In this document: piece by piece, positions 17,751 through 27,964 of the stretch
How the letters are laid out: the number at the start of each line of letters is the position of its first letter
Position numbering within the stretch: position 1 is the stretch's first letter
Source: Armatimonadota bacterium
GTDB lineage: Bacteria; Armatimonadota; Armatimonadia; Armatimonadales; Capsulimonadaceae
Reading direction: 5' to 3'
NCBI GenBank assembly: GCA_003134215.1
Contig: PLAD01000222.1
Location: forward strand, 2,722-36,536
DNA length: 33,815 nucleotides
Notes under the pieces: generated by a model
Database searches by the model: none
What the model was told of the DNA's origin: nothing
What the model saw: only the letters and a program-made list of their open reading frames with translations
Position numbers and translations under genes: made by a program

Positions 17751-18999
17751 TGCAGACCTCTATCAGCTTGGCTGCAAACGACCGTCCACCGTCGGTTTTG
17801 ACGAGTCGACGAATCTGAATTGCGGCCTGCCGCCCCATCGCTTCCCATTTGTCTCTGCTCAACCACGCTCGTTCCATTACTTTATCAAATCCCTGTGCGG
17901 TTGCGCTTTCTGCGACGAAACCAGTGTTGCCGTCATCGATTACTTCTGCGCTCCCGCCGGCCGGCGTCACGATACATGGTCTTCCGCAGTACATTGCTTC
18001 GACCACAGTAGCCGGCAGCCCCTCGGCCCGCGACGACATTACCAGTACTTGGTGCGAGCGCCAAACGTCGGTAACGTCATTGGTAGTTCCTGCGAATCGG
18101 ATGTTTTCGACATTCAGAAGCTTCGCCATTCCCTTAATGCCATTATCGTATTCTCCGCGCCCGAACACCGACACGTCGACCGGTCTTTCGCGCCATTTAT
18201 TTTGCGCCAAGACGCGTAGGAGAATGTCCTGACCTTTTTCCTGAGGGCATAACCTTCCTATTGTCGCAATTCTGTACCTCTCATTCACGGTTTCAGGCCA
18301 AGCCAATGGCTGCTCTACCGGAGTCGTGACCGGACTTCGGACAACTTCGGCGTGCGGAAATCGCGTTCCGATTTGCAACTCCGTTAATTCTCTATTGTGC
18401 TCTGAAACAAAATATACTTTTTGTGCTCCGAAAAAGGCGTTTGCCATAGGTTCGCGAACATGATCAGGCGGAAATATCCATTCACTTGCTTTATGCGAAA
18501 TTAAAACATATGGGATGTTCAGTCGCAAGCATGCTATTGCAAATTCTGTCCCGTCGAAATTACCGCCTTGAGACACCACTACCAAATCAGGCTTCAGCTC
18601 CTCAAGTCTGAGGGCCAGCCAAAAGAACTGGCGACTGAAATCCGGATGAAGTCGATGTCGGTGACGAAAAGGAACGATCCAAGATGGCGGCTTGAGCTTA
18701 AGAAATCGGTCGACGCTATCGCTTTTATCGGCGCTGAAATCTTCGACCGATATTCCAGCACCTGTCAATTCCTTAATTGAATCGTGCTCAAAGTCGACGC
18801 AGGACTTTATCACCGCTACCCTGTGGCCATCAGCCAAAAGACATTTGGCTGTTTCGAACCAGAGCACCTCGCATCCACCCCAAGGATCAGGGCACCAGCT
18901 CAAAATAACGATGTTTTTCCGGATATCTTGAGTTTTAGAGGCGCTTGAAGTAAAAGTGGCGGCCGATCCCGACGATCCATTAGAAGTATTTTGTTTCAC
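17740..18999 (-). CDS. glycosyltransferase family 4-like
   Basis: ATIGRLCPQEKGQDILLRVL, SRAEGLPATVVEAMYCGRPCIVTPAGGSAEVI. Likely GTG start at 18999 (GTGA overlap) rather than the 19092 ATG in the track. Confidence 0.88.
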   Translation of the reverse strand: MKQNTSNGSSGSAATFTSSASKTQDIRKNIVILSWCPDPWGGCEVLWFETAKCLLADGHRVAVIKSCVDFEHDSIKELTGAGISVEDFSADKSDSVDRFLKLKPPSWIVPFRHRHRLHPDFSRQFFWLALRLEELKPDLVVVSQGGNFDGTEFAIACLRLNIPYVLISHKASEWIFPPDHVREPMANAFFGAQKVYFVSEHNRELTELQIGTRFPHAEVVRSPVTTPVEQPLAWPETVNERYRIATIGRLCPQEKGQDILLRVLAQNKWRERPVDVSVFGRGEYDNGIKGMAKLLNVENIRFAGTTNDVTDVWRSHQVLVMSSRAEGLPATVVEAMYCGRPCIVTPAGGSAEVIDDGNTGFVAESATAQGFDKVMERAWLSRDKWEAMGRQAAIQIRRLVKTDGGRSFAAKLIEVCNAR

Positions 19000-20891
19000 G
19001 CGCCCGCCAATCGTTCTGCCAAATCTTTCGCAGCATGCGGACTCAGACGGACTCGAATACGTTTCGCCGCTTCGCATCCTATATATTCCCACCGGTCCTT
19101 AAGCTGCCAGGCATGCTCCAATACTCTGTCCAAATCAGTCTCGCCTTGTCCTTCCATACAGAAACCAGTCACGCCATGTTCGACGAACTCTGAGTCACAG
19201 TGGGGAGAAGTCATTATGGCCGGGCGGCCGCAAGCAAGCGCTTCAACGACATGCTGAGACTTGTTCTGCGAAATTGACGGAACTACGACGGCGTGATGCG
19301 TATGCCAGGGGATAGCGTCTTCGTCGTAATCTGAAAATGTTACGTTGTTAAGTTGAAGGAAGTCTGCGGCGCTTCTTAACGATTTACCTTCATTTACGTG
19401 ACCGTAGAAAGTGATGTCAATCGGTCTTTCCTGCCACTTTTTCTGGGCTAACAGCTTCAGCAACATGTCCTGACGATCTTCATTGACACTGAAAGTGCCC
19501 AGACACGCCAATCGGACCCGCCCGCTTTCTCCCTGTGGCCATCGAAGCGGACCGTGTTCAGGAAATCGGTAAAAATCCTGGACGATTTCAGCCCGGGAAA
19601 GCTTTACGCCTATTTGCAGTTCGGTGAGCTGCTTATCGTGTTCTGAAGTGAAGAACACTGACTTAGCGCTTTGGTAGATGAATTTCATGTCAGCATGTAT
19701 GGGATCCGGGGGCCATAGTTGATCGAAAGCTCGATGGACGATCAATATATAGGGATAACCGTGGTCCAGGCAGGCGCCGGCCAGCATCAGTCCGTCAACG
19801 TTTCGACTCAGACAAACGATCGCTAACTGAGGATTGATCGAGAGCAATCGCGCTTTCAACCGGCGATACCTGCCGTCGATCCAAGCTGCCGGCCGGTACC
19901 TATATGGAACAAGTGAGCGAAGATAATTCACAGCCGCCGGAGTCGAGTCGGCATTGTAGTCATTTAAGTCGATATTGCAGCGTATCAACTCTTTGATGCG
20001 CTCGTGATTTCCGTCAACCGCATATTTAACCACAGAAACCTGGTGCCCGCCCTTTGATATATGCGTTGCCATACCGAACCAGAGTTCGTCGGATTCAGAC
20101 CATGGTTCCGTGCCGCCGACGAGAAATGCAAACTCTCTCTTCGTGGATTTGTCAACAAGACAATTTATTCTCGCATAGATCTCCTTGTTGATATCGCTTT
20201 TACTCATCCCATCCGTTCTGAATGGAGGCCCAAAAGCTACAGTCGCCTTATTGCCCTTTTTCCAGGTATTGCTGTTTCCCAGACAAGAAGGCAAAATTGA
20301 TAGATTGTATTTGTAGGCGACGGTAGCCGCAAGCGAGCCCAGGTCATCGGCGCCGTTCAATGCTTCCCAGTGTTCCTTGGTTTGCGGAAATATCATTACT
20401 GGTTCTTGCCGACTAACAGCGCCTTCTATGTCCTTTAGTAGACGCCGCTGACCAGACACCGACGGCTTTTCGGTTAAGATCATATTATTACAAGTTGACA
20501 TTCCGGCTCTGAGGAAAGGATTGCTGAAATATAATTCTAACCATTTCTGCCACCCGTACTTCGGAGAGTCGAAGAAGCCGGAGTTCGAAACACCCTGGAT
20601 TTCTTTGTCAAAACGGTCCTTGACGATCCTCCTGTATACGAAAGAATCAGGCGGTCGATGATAAGGGAGCAAACAGCGAACGTAAAAAGTAGGCCACAAC
20701 TCGGTGCGCCGCATGAGGAGGTGGTTTGACACGAGAACAAATGGGCCTTCCGCAACGGATGCCAGATGCTCGCCGCCGGAGACCGTCAAATCGAATGTAG
20801 CACACCGGCGCTGAAGAAATGCGATATAGGGTCGTATAACCAGATGGCCCCAAAGGGTGCCCAGCATCTTTACAAACGGCTGGAAATCCAT
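18996..20891 (-). CDS. PlsC-like acyltransferase domain fused to a GT4-like domain
   Basis: 631 aa; N-terminal LPLAT-like region (FVLVSNHLLMRRTELWP, VMIFPQTKEHWEALN, LPSCLGNSNTWKKGNKATVAFGPPF); C-terminal GT4-like region aligning with the downstream GT4. Confidence 0.75.
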   Translation of the reverse strand: MDFQPFVKMLGTLWGHLVIRPYIAFLQRRCATFDLTVSGGEHLASVAEGPFVLVSNHLLMRRTELWPTFYVRCLLPYHRPPDSFVYRRIVKDRFDKEIQGVSNSGFFDSPKYGWQKWLELYFSNPFLRAGMSTCNNMILTEKPSVSGQRRLLKDIEGAVSRQEPVMIFPQTKEHWEALNGADDLGSLAATVAYKYNLSILPSCLGNSNTWKKGNKATVAFGPPFRTDGMSKSDINKEIYARINCLVDKSTKREFAFLVGGTEPWSESDELWFGMATHISKGGHQVSVVKYAVDGNHERIKELIRCNIDLNDYNADSTPAAVNYLRSLVPYRYRPAAWIDGRYRRLKARLLSINPQLAIVCLSRNVDGLMLAGACLDHGYPYILIVHRAFDQLWPPDPIHADMKFIYQSAKSVFFTSEHDKQLTELQIGVKLSRAEIVQDFYRFPEHGPLRWPQGESGRVRLACLGTFSVNEDRQDMLLKLLAQKKWQERPIDITFYGHVNEGKSLRSAADFLQLNNVTFSDYDEDAIPWHTHHAVVVPSISQNKSQHVVEALACGRPAIMTSPHCDSEFVEHGVTGFCMEGQGETDLDRVLEHAWQLKDRWEYIGCEAAKRIRVRLSPHAAKDLAERLAGA

Positions 20892-21029
20892 CCTGAGTAA
20901 CTGTTATCCTTACTTATTCGCTCCGTATAAACGATAAAGTTATCGTCGCAGGCAGTTGTTGTGCATTAAACGTATTGCACTAATGTTGCACAAACCGTGC
21001 CAGAAATGTGAATATAGCGACTGAGGGGA

Positions 21030-21056
21030 GCGCTGCACGATCTGATCGTGCAGCGC
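21030..21056. terminator. perfect hairpin immediately downstream of the prepilin gene
   Basis: GCGCTGCACGATC-T-GATCGTGCAGCGC, 13 bp arms; no clear T-run on either side. Confidence 0.5.
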
Positions 21057-21062
21057 AGTCGT

Positions 21063-22037
21063 TTAGACCGGGCTGAAGGTTGCGGAATAGCCCTGAGCGT
21101 TGGCAGTACCTGCGGCGGACGGTTCTATGGCTGTCGTGCCCCAGTTGGTCTTATCGAACGGGTCCGTCGCTGAAACCGCGGAATAGCCGGGAGAAACCGA
21201 TCCAGGAAGCATCCACTTTACATGTCCGTCGGCGAACACAAAGTTTGAGCCGCCTGCGTGCACACCGGTTGCGCTTTTGTAGCACATGGCATTTGCTGCG
21301 CAGGGAGACGTAAAACTAGGCGTAACGACCGCAGCGGCGATTGCTCCGCCCAGAACACCCGTGGCAAGGGATTCGGCGTCGTCAACACCATTGTAATTTC
21401 CTCCTCCATTCCGCTGCCACGTGATGCCGTTTCCTGTCGGACTGTAATACTCGTTGTCCCGGTTTCCGACCCCGTTATTTCTAAACTCGGTTGAGTTGTT
21501 GTAAGGCGCGAAGTCACCTTGCTCCTCGTACAAAAGGACAGTGTTCGCCGGGGCATTTTCTGCACTTGTTACGGTCCCCATCACGCCGCTGCCTTTGATG
21601 AACGTATGACCGCCGGCAGTAAAATCGGTTCCAAGCAGCGCCTGATTGGCGGAATACGAAATCGGGAACATTTTGAAGAGCACTCCGCCGCTGACGTTCG
21701 TCCCTACCTGGCCGTTATTTGGCACCACTGTCGGGTCGTCCGGGCACTGATAAACATTGATGCTATTGACATATGCGTAGAGCGGTCCTGCCCACGCAAA
21801 GCCTTCGTCATTGCTGGAAGTTCCTTCCGGATACAGCTCGTCATAGTCCTGCGTATATTGTAAGAATGCAAGTCCAAGCTGCTTTTCATTGCTTTGGCAG
21901 GTGCTCTGACGAGCCTTCTCTCGTGCAGTGGCAAAGACAGGGAACAAAATCGCGGCGAGTAACGCTATTATTGCTATTACAACTAAAAGTTCTATAAGTG
22001 TAAAACCAAGAGCTTTGCAAGGATACTTACTTTTCAT
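21063..22037 (-). CDS. DUF1559-type prepilin-like protein (N-terminal methylation motif, H-X9-DG-like C-terminus)
   Basis: 324 aa; [35 protein letters not shown]-terminal [17 protein letters not shown]. Confidence 0.93.
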   Translation of the reverse strand: MKSKYPCKALGFTLIELLVVIAIIALLAAILFPVFATAREKARQSTCQSNEKQLGLAFLQYTQDYDELYPEGTSSNDEGFAWAGPLYAYVNSINVYQCPDDPTVVPNNGQVGTNVSGGVLFKMFPISYSANQALLGTDFTAGGHTFIKGSGVMGTVTSAENAPANTVLLYEEQGDFAPYNNSTEFRNNGVGNRDNEYYSPTGNGITWQRNGGGNYNGVDDAESLATGVLGGAIAAAVVTPSFTSPCAANAMCYKSATGVHAGGSNFVFADGHVKWMLPGSVSPGYSAVSATDPFDKTNWGTTAIEPSAAGTANAQGYSATFSPV

Positions 22038-22477
22038 GATCTATATTCCTTCTGTTAGGAGCAGTTAAACGTTTGCACAAATTCACATAGGCTTTGTATG
22101 CTTTCGATATTACCCGCTCAGAACCAGTGAAATCAACCCTGATACGGCTGATTTATATTAAAATACAGCTACAAAAGAACAAAAATAACTAATTCCCATA
22201 GGATTAATGTTAATAACATCTGGAGGTAAGGCCATACTCGAACTGACTATCGTTTGGAAGTGTGGGAGAGAGAGTAAGTGGATGCGATCAAAAGACCGAA
22301 TTTGTTGAGACTAGCCTGAATCGCTAGATTTTGTCGAATCTTTGCAAGACTTTAATATAAATATGGAAGAAAATTGGGTATAAACCGTGATTGTAGTTTG
22401 GTGCTTCTGTATAGCCGATGCACACTTGGATAATTTGTTTTTCTGTTGATGAAGTGTTGTAATGTGGGGCGACGCCG

Positions 22478-23071
22478 ATGAATCCGTTTATTAAATTTCT
22501 TACTGCTTTACAAGGCGACCAGCCTGGTACAGGCGACGAGGATGTCGATTCTCAATCGCGTGTGGATATGCAGCTGCATGAACCTCTCCCTCAGGAAACG
22601 GCGCCGCAAGATGTTAATCTTGCTCAGCGTATTACGCTCGAAGGTGATCCTTCAATAAACCTTGCTCCGAAAATAAGGCGGGAATTTAAACCGGAGAAAG
22701 GCCTGCCGTCATCGCAAGCCGAAGTTGACGCCATCCCAAGTGGACAGAGGACCATTTCCTTTTTTACGTCAAGGCCGGTGCCTGTAACCGCTGTCGCTGT
22801 TATAACAGTATTAATTGGCGGTCAGCCGAGGCAGGTTACTGCAACACACAAGGAAGCTCAGCTTTGCCGAGCCGGCAATGTTCCTCATGTTCGTGCGTTC
22901 AAAATTAAGGATCGGACGATACCCTGGTATGAGTGGAGCAAGTACGACCCCTACAAGCACTATTGGGCAATGGAAGAACGCAACTGGGCAGGCACCGCCA
23001 CTATTATTCCTTGTCTGATGCGTGTAGAAAACTGCGACCCAACTCTCAAGGGCTATTTCAAGGGCGACTGA
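22478..23071 (+). CDS. hypothetical protein
   Basis: 197 aa complete ORF, no recognised family. Confidence 0.6.
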   Translation: MNPFIKFLTALQGDQPGTGDEDVDSQSRVDMQLHEPLPQETAPQDVNLAQRITLEGDPSINLAPKIRREFKPEKGLPSSQAEVDAIPSGQRTISFFTSRPVPVTAVAVITVLIGGQPRQVTATHKEAQLCRAGNVPHVRAFKIKDRTIPWYEWSKYDPYKHYWAMEERNWAGTATIIPCLMRVENCDPTLKGYFKGD

Positions 23072-23084
23072 TCGAACGTCCAGT

Positions 23085-24158
23085 TCAACGAGGGACAATC
23101 TCGGACACCTGATCGAAAGAGTTCAAGAACACATCGAGCAGGAAAGGGTCAAAATGCTTTCCTCGCTCTTCACGCATCATAGTGAAAGCCCGGTCAATCG
23201 GGAATGCGGACTTGTACGGCCTGGCGCTTGTCAAAGCGTCAAAGACATCTGCGATAGCGCATATCCGGCTGAGCAATGGAATTTCGTTTCCGCTGATCCC
23301 GTCTGGGTATCCTTTGCCGTCCCAACGTTCATGATGAGACTGCGCAATGACTTGACCGGCTTCCAGTAATTTCGACGATGATCCACCAAGAATCTGTGCG
23401 CCGAACAATGTGTGAAATTGCATTACTCGGCGCTCTTCCGATGTTAAACTAGCCGGCTTCAGCAGAATATCGTCTGCAACTCCGATCTTTCCAACATCGT
23501 GCATCAGAGAAGCATACTTCAAAATGGCAAGATCTTCCCGCGCCAGGCCGATCTTTCCTCCGATGAGGACGCAGTATTTGCTGACCCGTTCGACATGGTC
23601 GGCCGCTTCCGTGTCGCGAAATTCGGCTGCAGCGGCCAGCCTCCGTATTGTGTCGACGTGGGCGTCGTAAATATGCTGCTCTGCAGCGGCCACCTGACGC
23701 AGCGCTTCCACTAATTGATTCGTACGTGCGTCTACCGTGTCTTCTAACGCTCGTTCGCGCCTTTTGACCTCGTCCTGATTTGCTTTTACTTGAAGCTGCG
23801 CAAATAGACGAACTCGGAGTTCCGTCTGATCGATCGGCTTTGCAATGAAATCGTTGGCGCCAAGCTCTACCGACGTTAGCCGATCCTCCAGGCTGTCACT
23901 CGCCGTGACCACAATGATCGGTATGTCGGATGCTTCGGCCGAATTCCGAATTCTGGTGGTTAGTTCATGTCCGTGCATACCTGGCATCATTAAATCCACC
24001 AGCACCAGCTCAATATCGTTGGCGATTAATTCAAGGGCCTCCTGGCCGCTTGAAGCCAGGACAGCTGTATGTCCAAGCCTCTCGATACTTGCTTCTAGTA
24101 AATCCCGGTTGATCTCGGAATCGTCAACCACTAAAATGCGTTTTGCAGCGCCCATCAT
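23085..24158 (-). CDS. response regulator with receiver and HD-GYP domains
   Basis: Receiver (ILVVDDSEINRDLLEA, LVLVDLMMPGMHG); HD-GYP (HDVGKIGVADDIL, SHHERWDGKGYPDGISGNEIPLLSRI). Confidence 0.95.
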   Translation of the reverse strand: MMGAAKRILVVDDSEINRDLLEASIERLGHTAVLASSGQEALELIANDIELVLVDLMMPGMHGHELTTRIRNSAEASDIPIIVVTASDSLEDRLTSVELGANDFIAKPIDQTELRVRLFAQLQVKANQDEVKRRERALEDTVDARTNQLVEALRQVAAAEQHIYDAHVDTIRRLAAAAEFRDTEAADHVERVSKYCVLIGGKIGLAREDLAILKYASLMHDVGKIGVADDILLKPASLTSEERRVMQFHTLFGAQILGGSSSKLLEAGQVIAQSHHERWDGKGYPDGISGNEIPLLSRICAIADVFDALTSARPYKSAFPIDRAFTMMREERGKHFDPFLLDVFLNSFDQVSEIVPR

Positions 24159-24553
24159 CTGCTGCTCATTCTGAGATCGTCGATCTCTTCCATGAGCTTC
24201 TCGATCGATTGAACGAACGTTCGAGTTTGAATTGGTTTTGTCATATAACCTGCGCAGCCGGCGCTTACTGCCGATTCTCGGTCGCCTTGCATCGCGTGGG
24301 CTGAAACGACGACGACCGGAATGTGCACCGTTTTTTCATCCGACTTCAAGCGCTTCGCGGCCTCAAGTCCATCCATCCCAGGCAGCGCAATATCCATAAG
24401 GACCAGATCGGGCTGCAGTCTCGCGATGAGATGCAACGCCTCTTCGGCGGAACGGATACCGAGGACGTTATAACCGTGAATTTCAAGCAGGTCAATTGCC
24501 AGCTCAAGATTAAGTTCGTTATCTTCGACTATGACAATTGTTTTAGTTTTCAT
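24155..24553 (-). CDS. CheY-like single-domain response regulator
   Basis: 132 aa receiver (VIVEDNELNLELAIDLLE, LVLMDIALPGMDGLEA, VVVSAHAMQGD, MTKPI). Confidence 0.95.
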   Translation of the reverse strand: MKTKTIVIVEDNELNLELAIDLLEIHGYNVLGIRSAEEALHLIARLQPDLVLMDIALPGMDGLEAAKRLKSDEKTVHIPVVVVSAHAMQGDRESAVSAGCAGYMTKPIQTRTFVQSIEKLMEEIDDLRMSSR

Positions 24554-24571
24554 AAAATGTGTCGGCCGCTC

Positions 24572-27500
24572 CTATGCGGCAAGACGGATTTCCGGGATAG
24601 CGGATTCGTCCTCTGCTCTTATCGGGAGCCTAACATAGAATGTGGATCCATGGCCCACTCCCAGGCTTTCGGCCCATGCTGAGCCCCCATGAAGCTGCAC
24701 CAATCTTTTAGTGATGCTTAGACCCAATCCTGTTCCTTGCTGCTCACGGGAATACGACGAATCTGTCTGTTCAAACTCTTTCCAGATGCGTTCGATGTCT
24801 TCGGGTGCGATACCGATTCCTTCGTCCTTGACAGAAATCAGCAGTTGTTCGGCCGCCATCTCTGCGTGCACTTCGATTCTCCCGTGCTCTCTCGTGAACT
24901 TGACCGCATTCGAAAGCAGGTTCAGAAGGACCTGTCTCATGTGCGCATCGTCCGCATAGAGTGCCGGAACGTTGGGCTCAACATCGACTGTAAGTTCAAT
25001 GGACTTCTTCGAAGCGAGTGGTCGAATAATTGAGATCGCCGCGTTGAGAATGACTGAGACATCTAGTTCGGTTTTAATCAGGTCAACGCGGCCGGCTTCG
25101 ATTTTTGAATGATCGAGGATGTTATTGATAAGTTCGAGCAGGTGCTTGCCGCTGGTCAGAGTGTGCCCAAGATACTTTATCTGCTTCGGATTCAGCGCTC
25201 CGAAGTGCTGATCGAGCAGCAGCTCGGAGAATCCGAGAATGGCGTTTAGCGGCGTACGTAGTTCATGGCTCATATTGGCCAGAAACTGGCTCTTCGAACG
25301 GTTGGCAAGCTCGGCCGTCAGCTTGGCCTGAACAAGCTCCTCGCGCTCCAGTTTGCGTTCGGTGATATCCGCAAGGCAAACGACTGCGCCGGTCACTTTA
25401 CCGTTGTCTATGATCGGGGAGGACGAGTATTCAACCGAGATAGACGATCCGTCCTTTCGCCAGAACACCTCCGTGTCGACATGGCATCGACCAGTTGAGT
25501 GAAGGGCGTTGTAAATGGGACAGTCCTTTATGCTGTAGTGGCTGCCGTCTTGGTGACTGTGGTGTGATAAGGTGTGTACATTCTGTCCAACCATCTCATC
25601 GCGACTATAACCGAGCGTCCGGGCCGCAGCTTCGTTGACGAAAGTGCAGATACCGTCAAGATCGATTCCGTAAATGCCTTCCGATGTTGACTCTAATAGA
25701 AGCAAGTTGTTAGTGGCGAGTCTTAAACGCTCGTCCTCTTCCGCTTTACGTTCCGTGATGTCGCTGTGCGAACCGGCCAAGCGATACGGTACTCCGTTGC
25801 CATCGCGCAACGCGGCTCCCCTGGCAAGTATCCAGAGCTGCCTGCCGTCCTTATGGATCATTCGATACTGTATCTCAAAGGCGGAAATGGCGCCTGACAG
25901 GTAGTCGTCAATGTGCTTTTTGACCGTAACTAGATCATCCAGGTGCAGTAAATTGAGCCAGGTTTCAACCTGGTTGGTCAGCTCGTGGTCTAAGTAACCC
26001 AGCATGCTCTTCCACCGAGGGGAGAAATAGACACGATTATTCGTGATGTCCCAGTCCCACAGTCCGTCCATCGAACCTTCGACAGCCACGGCGAAGCGCT
26101 GATTGCTTTCGACAAGCTCTGCCTGAGCAATCCGCAAGCCTTCACGGGCGTTGTCCAGCCCTCCTGCAGCACTTGCAATTTCCGTCTGCATCAAATTGAA
26201 CGACGCAGCCATTTCCGACATCTCGTCGTTAGTCAGCACGTTGACCGCGATAACGTCGATCCGTGCGTGTGCATCCTCGAGGCGCCCCGCACCAAGAGCC
26301 TCCATGGCGCGTGAAAAGTCGGCAAGCGTTCCGGTCGCCAAGCGCCTTGCAGCGATGGAGATCTCTTCCGCCGCGTGCGCGATCATGCCTGGCAAAATCA
26401 GGCCGACACTGATTGTCAGCAGCGCTACCGCGACAAATATGTCTTGAAGGCCGGCGATAAGCGCCGGACGGCTCTGCGAAACATGATCGATTGCCAGCAG
26501 ATATCCACCGCCGTCAAGTGCGAGGACCAGCAGCATTGCCCCGGTCAACTTTGAATGAAGTGAGTTGAAAAGCGGCCTGAGGCCCGCACCGCGACGTTCG
26601 AACAGCCTTTGGACGCCGTTTATGGCGACGCCGGAATAAGCGAGAGCGATGCCGGCCAGGACTGTCGGGAGCCCGAACTGTTCGAAGCCAAGTAGGGTTG
26701 AAAGCCCCCAGATACTCGCCGCAACAACACCGGCCGTGATTGTCCAGTCCGGAGCTCGATACGGACGAGGCAAGTCCGGCGCGTTTCGACGCAGCAGCCA
26801 GACTGCGATGTTTGGCATTCCGATACCGATCAAGTAGGTCAGGTTTGCAGCCGCGATCACCCAGGTGGGGTCGCCTGTCAATAAGAATATGATCGCAAAT
26901 CCGGCTGTAAGCAGCGTCGCGACCCATGGACAGTCGGTTTTCGAACGCATTGCCAAAATTTTCGGCAGCAGTCCATCATCGGCAAGCTGCGAAATCGTAC
27001 GTGAGGCGCCGGCGAGCGGCTGAAGGGTGCCCTGAAACATGTTCAGTGTCATGAACCAGATCGCTGCGCTCTTTGCCAAAGGACCGGCAAACGGAGCAAA
27101 TGTCGGTCCAAGCACGTTCTGCAGATCGTTAAGCAGCGGTGCAGTGCCGAAAAAGCCAAGCCATACAAAGGGAAGAATGACAAAATAGAGGCCGGCCATC
27201 AATGCGCTTGCCAACATCGCCTTGGGCACATTCTTTGCCGGGTCGATTGTTTCGCCGACATGGCACGCGGCAGCCTCGAATGCCGGAGCGGCAAAGCCGA
27301 TCAGGTAAAGACCGGCCATGGCCGACGTGACTTTTCCAAAGAACCCGCCGAAGGGAGTGACCAGGTGGAATGTCGTCGCTCTATGCCAATCTTCATGGCC
27401 GGTCAGCACTGGAATGACAGCCGACATAAACGCAAGAATGGCCGAACCGATTGCAATGGGAATGGCCAGTCTCACGACACTTTTGACGCCGGACAGGTTG

Positions 27501-27964
27501 ACTGCCGTAAAGAGTGAAATAATGCCGATTGCAATAAGATTAATTGGAACGTGCGGCAAATACCACTGGTGCAGAGCGCAGGCCGAGAGAATTGCCGTCA
27601 GTCCGCAGGTTGGAATCCAGCCCCACCAATAACAGGTGCCGGTCAGTACAGCGAGAACCCGGCTGTACGGGCGAAAAGCCTCTGCGCAGGTGGCCGCAAT
27701 GCCGCCGACGCGATTCGGCCACATCAGGATAAGTTCTGTCCAGCCCGGGGCTGCGAGCCACGACAATATCAATCCGAGGGCTAGGAGCGGGATTGCGGCG
27801 CTTCCTTGAGTCGCGATCAGTCCACCGGCGCCGGCAATTAAAAACAGACTTTGATTACTTCCACCCATAGCGAGCGCGGTGGTGCCGAACCACCCGATCG
27901 TTCTTGGATGTTGCTTGCCGGAGTTGTTGGACATCGGCGAAATTCCGTCGCCTAGCTGGTCCAT
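24572..27964 (-). CDS. amino acid permease (APC superfamily)-PAS-PAS-histidine kinase fusion
   Basis: 1130 aa; about 460 N-terminal residues APC-permease-like, then a TM/HAMP-like segment, two PAS domains (each followed by DITERK), HisKA (FLANMSHELRTPLNAILGFSELL) and HATPase (NLLSNAVKFT, DEGIGIAPED, GTGLGLSITKRLV). Confidence 0.92.
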   Translation of the reverse strand: MDQLGDGISPMSNNSGKQHPRTIGWFGTTALAMGGSNQSLFLIAGAGGLIATQGSAAIPLLALGLILSWLAAPGWTELILMWPNRVGGIAATCAEAFRPYSRVLAVLTGTCYWWGWIPTCGLTAILSACALHQWYLPHVPINLIAIGIISLFTAVNLSGVKSVVRLAIPIAIGSAILAFMSAVIPVLTGHEDWHRATTFHLVTPFGGFFGKVTSAMAGLYLIGFAAPAFEAAACHVGETIDPAKNVPKAMLASALMAGLYFVILPFVWLGFFGTAPLLNDLQNVLGPTFAPFAGPLAKSAAIWFMTLNMFQGTLQPLAGASRTISQLADDGLLPKILAMRSKTDCPWVATLLTAGFAIIFLLTGDPTWVIAAANLTYLIGIGMPNIAVWLLRRNAPDLPRPYRAPDWTITAGVVAASIWGLSTLLGFEQFGLPTVLAGIALAYSGVAINGVQRLFERRGAGLRPLFNSLHSKLTGAMLLVLALDGGGYLLAIDHVSQSRPALIAGLQDIFVAVALLTISVGLILPGMIAHAAEEISIAARRLATGTLADFSRAMEALGAGRLEDAHARIDVIAVNVLTNDEMSEMAASFNLMQTEIASAAGGLDNAREGLRIAQAELVESNQRFAVAVEGSMDGLWDWDITNNRVYFSPRWKSMLGYLDHELTNQVETWLNLLHLDDLVTVKKHIDDYLSGAISAFEIQYRMIHKDGRQLWILARGAALRDGNGVPYRLAGSHSDITERKAEEDERLRLATNNLLLLESTSEGIYGIDLDGICTFVNEAAARTLGYSRDEMVGQNVHTLSHHSHQDGSHYSIKDCPIYNALHSTGRCHVDTEVFWRKDGSSISVEYSSSPIIDNGKVTGAVVCLADITERKLEREELVQAKLTAELANRSKSQFLANMSHELRTPLNAILGFSELLLDQHFGALNPKQIKYLGHTLTSGKHLLELINNILDHSKIEAGRVDLIKTELDVSVILNAAISIIRPLASKKSIELTVDVEPNVPALYADDAHMRQVLLNLLSNAVKFTREHGRIEVHAEMAAEQLLISVKDEGIGIAPEDIERIWKEFEQTDSSYSREQQGTGLGLSITKRLVQLHGGSAWAESLGVGHGSTFYVRLPIRAEDESAIPEIRLAA

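Noticed and set aside
18999-19092. Upstream ATG at 19092 as the start of the GT4 gene
   Set aside because: It would impose a 97 bp overlap with the acyltransferase-GT4 gene; a GTG at 18999 with a GTGA overlap is more plausible.
10764-21002. Shared motif GCA(T/C)AAACCGTGCCA in the intergenic regions at 10766-10780 and 20988-21002, flanking the polysaccharide locus
   Set aside because: A 14/15 match between two short motifs is not clearly above chance in a 33 kb window, positions relative to the genes differ, and no third convincing copy was found.
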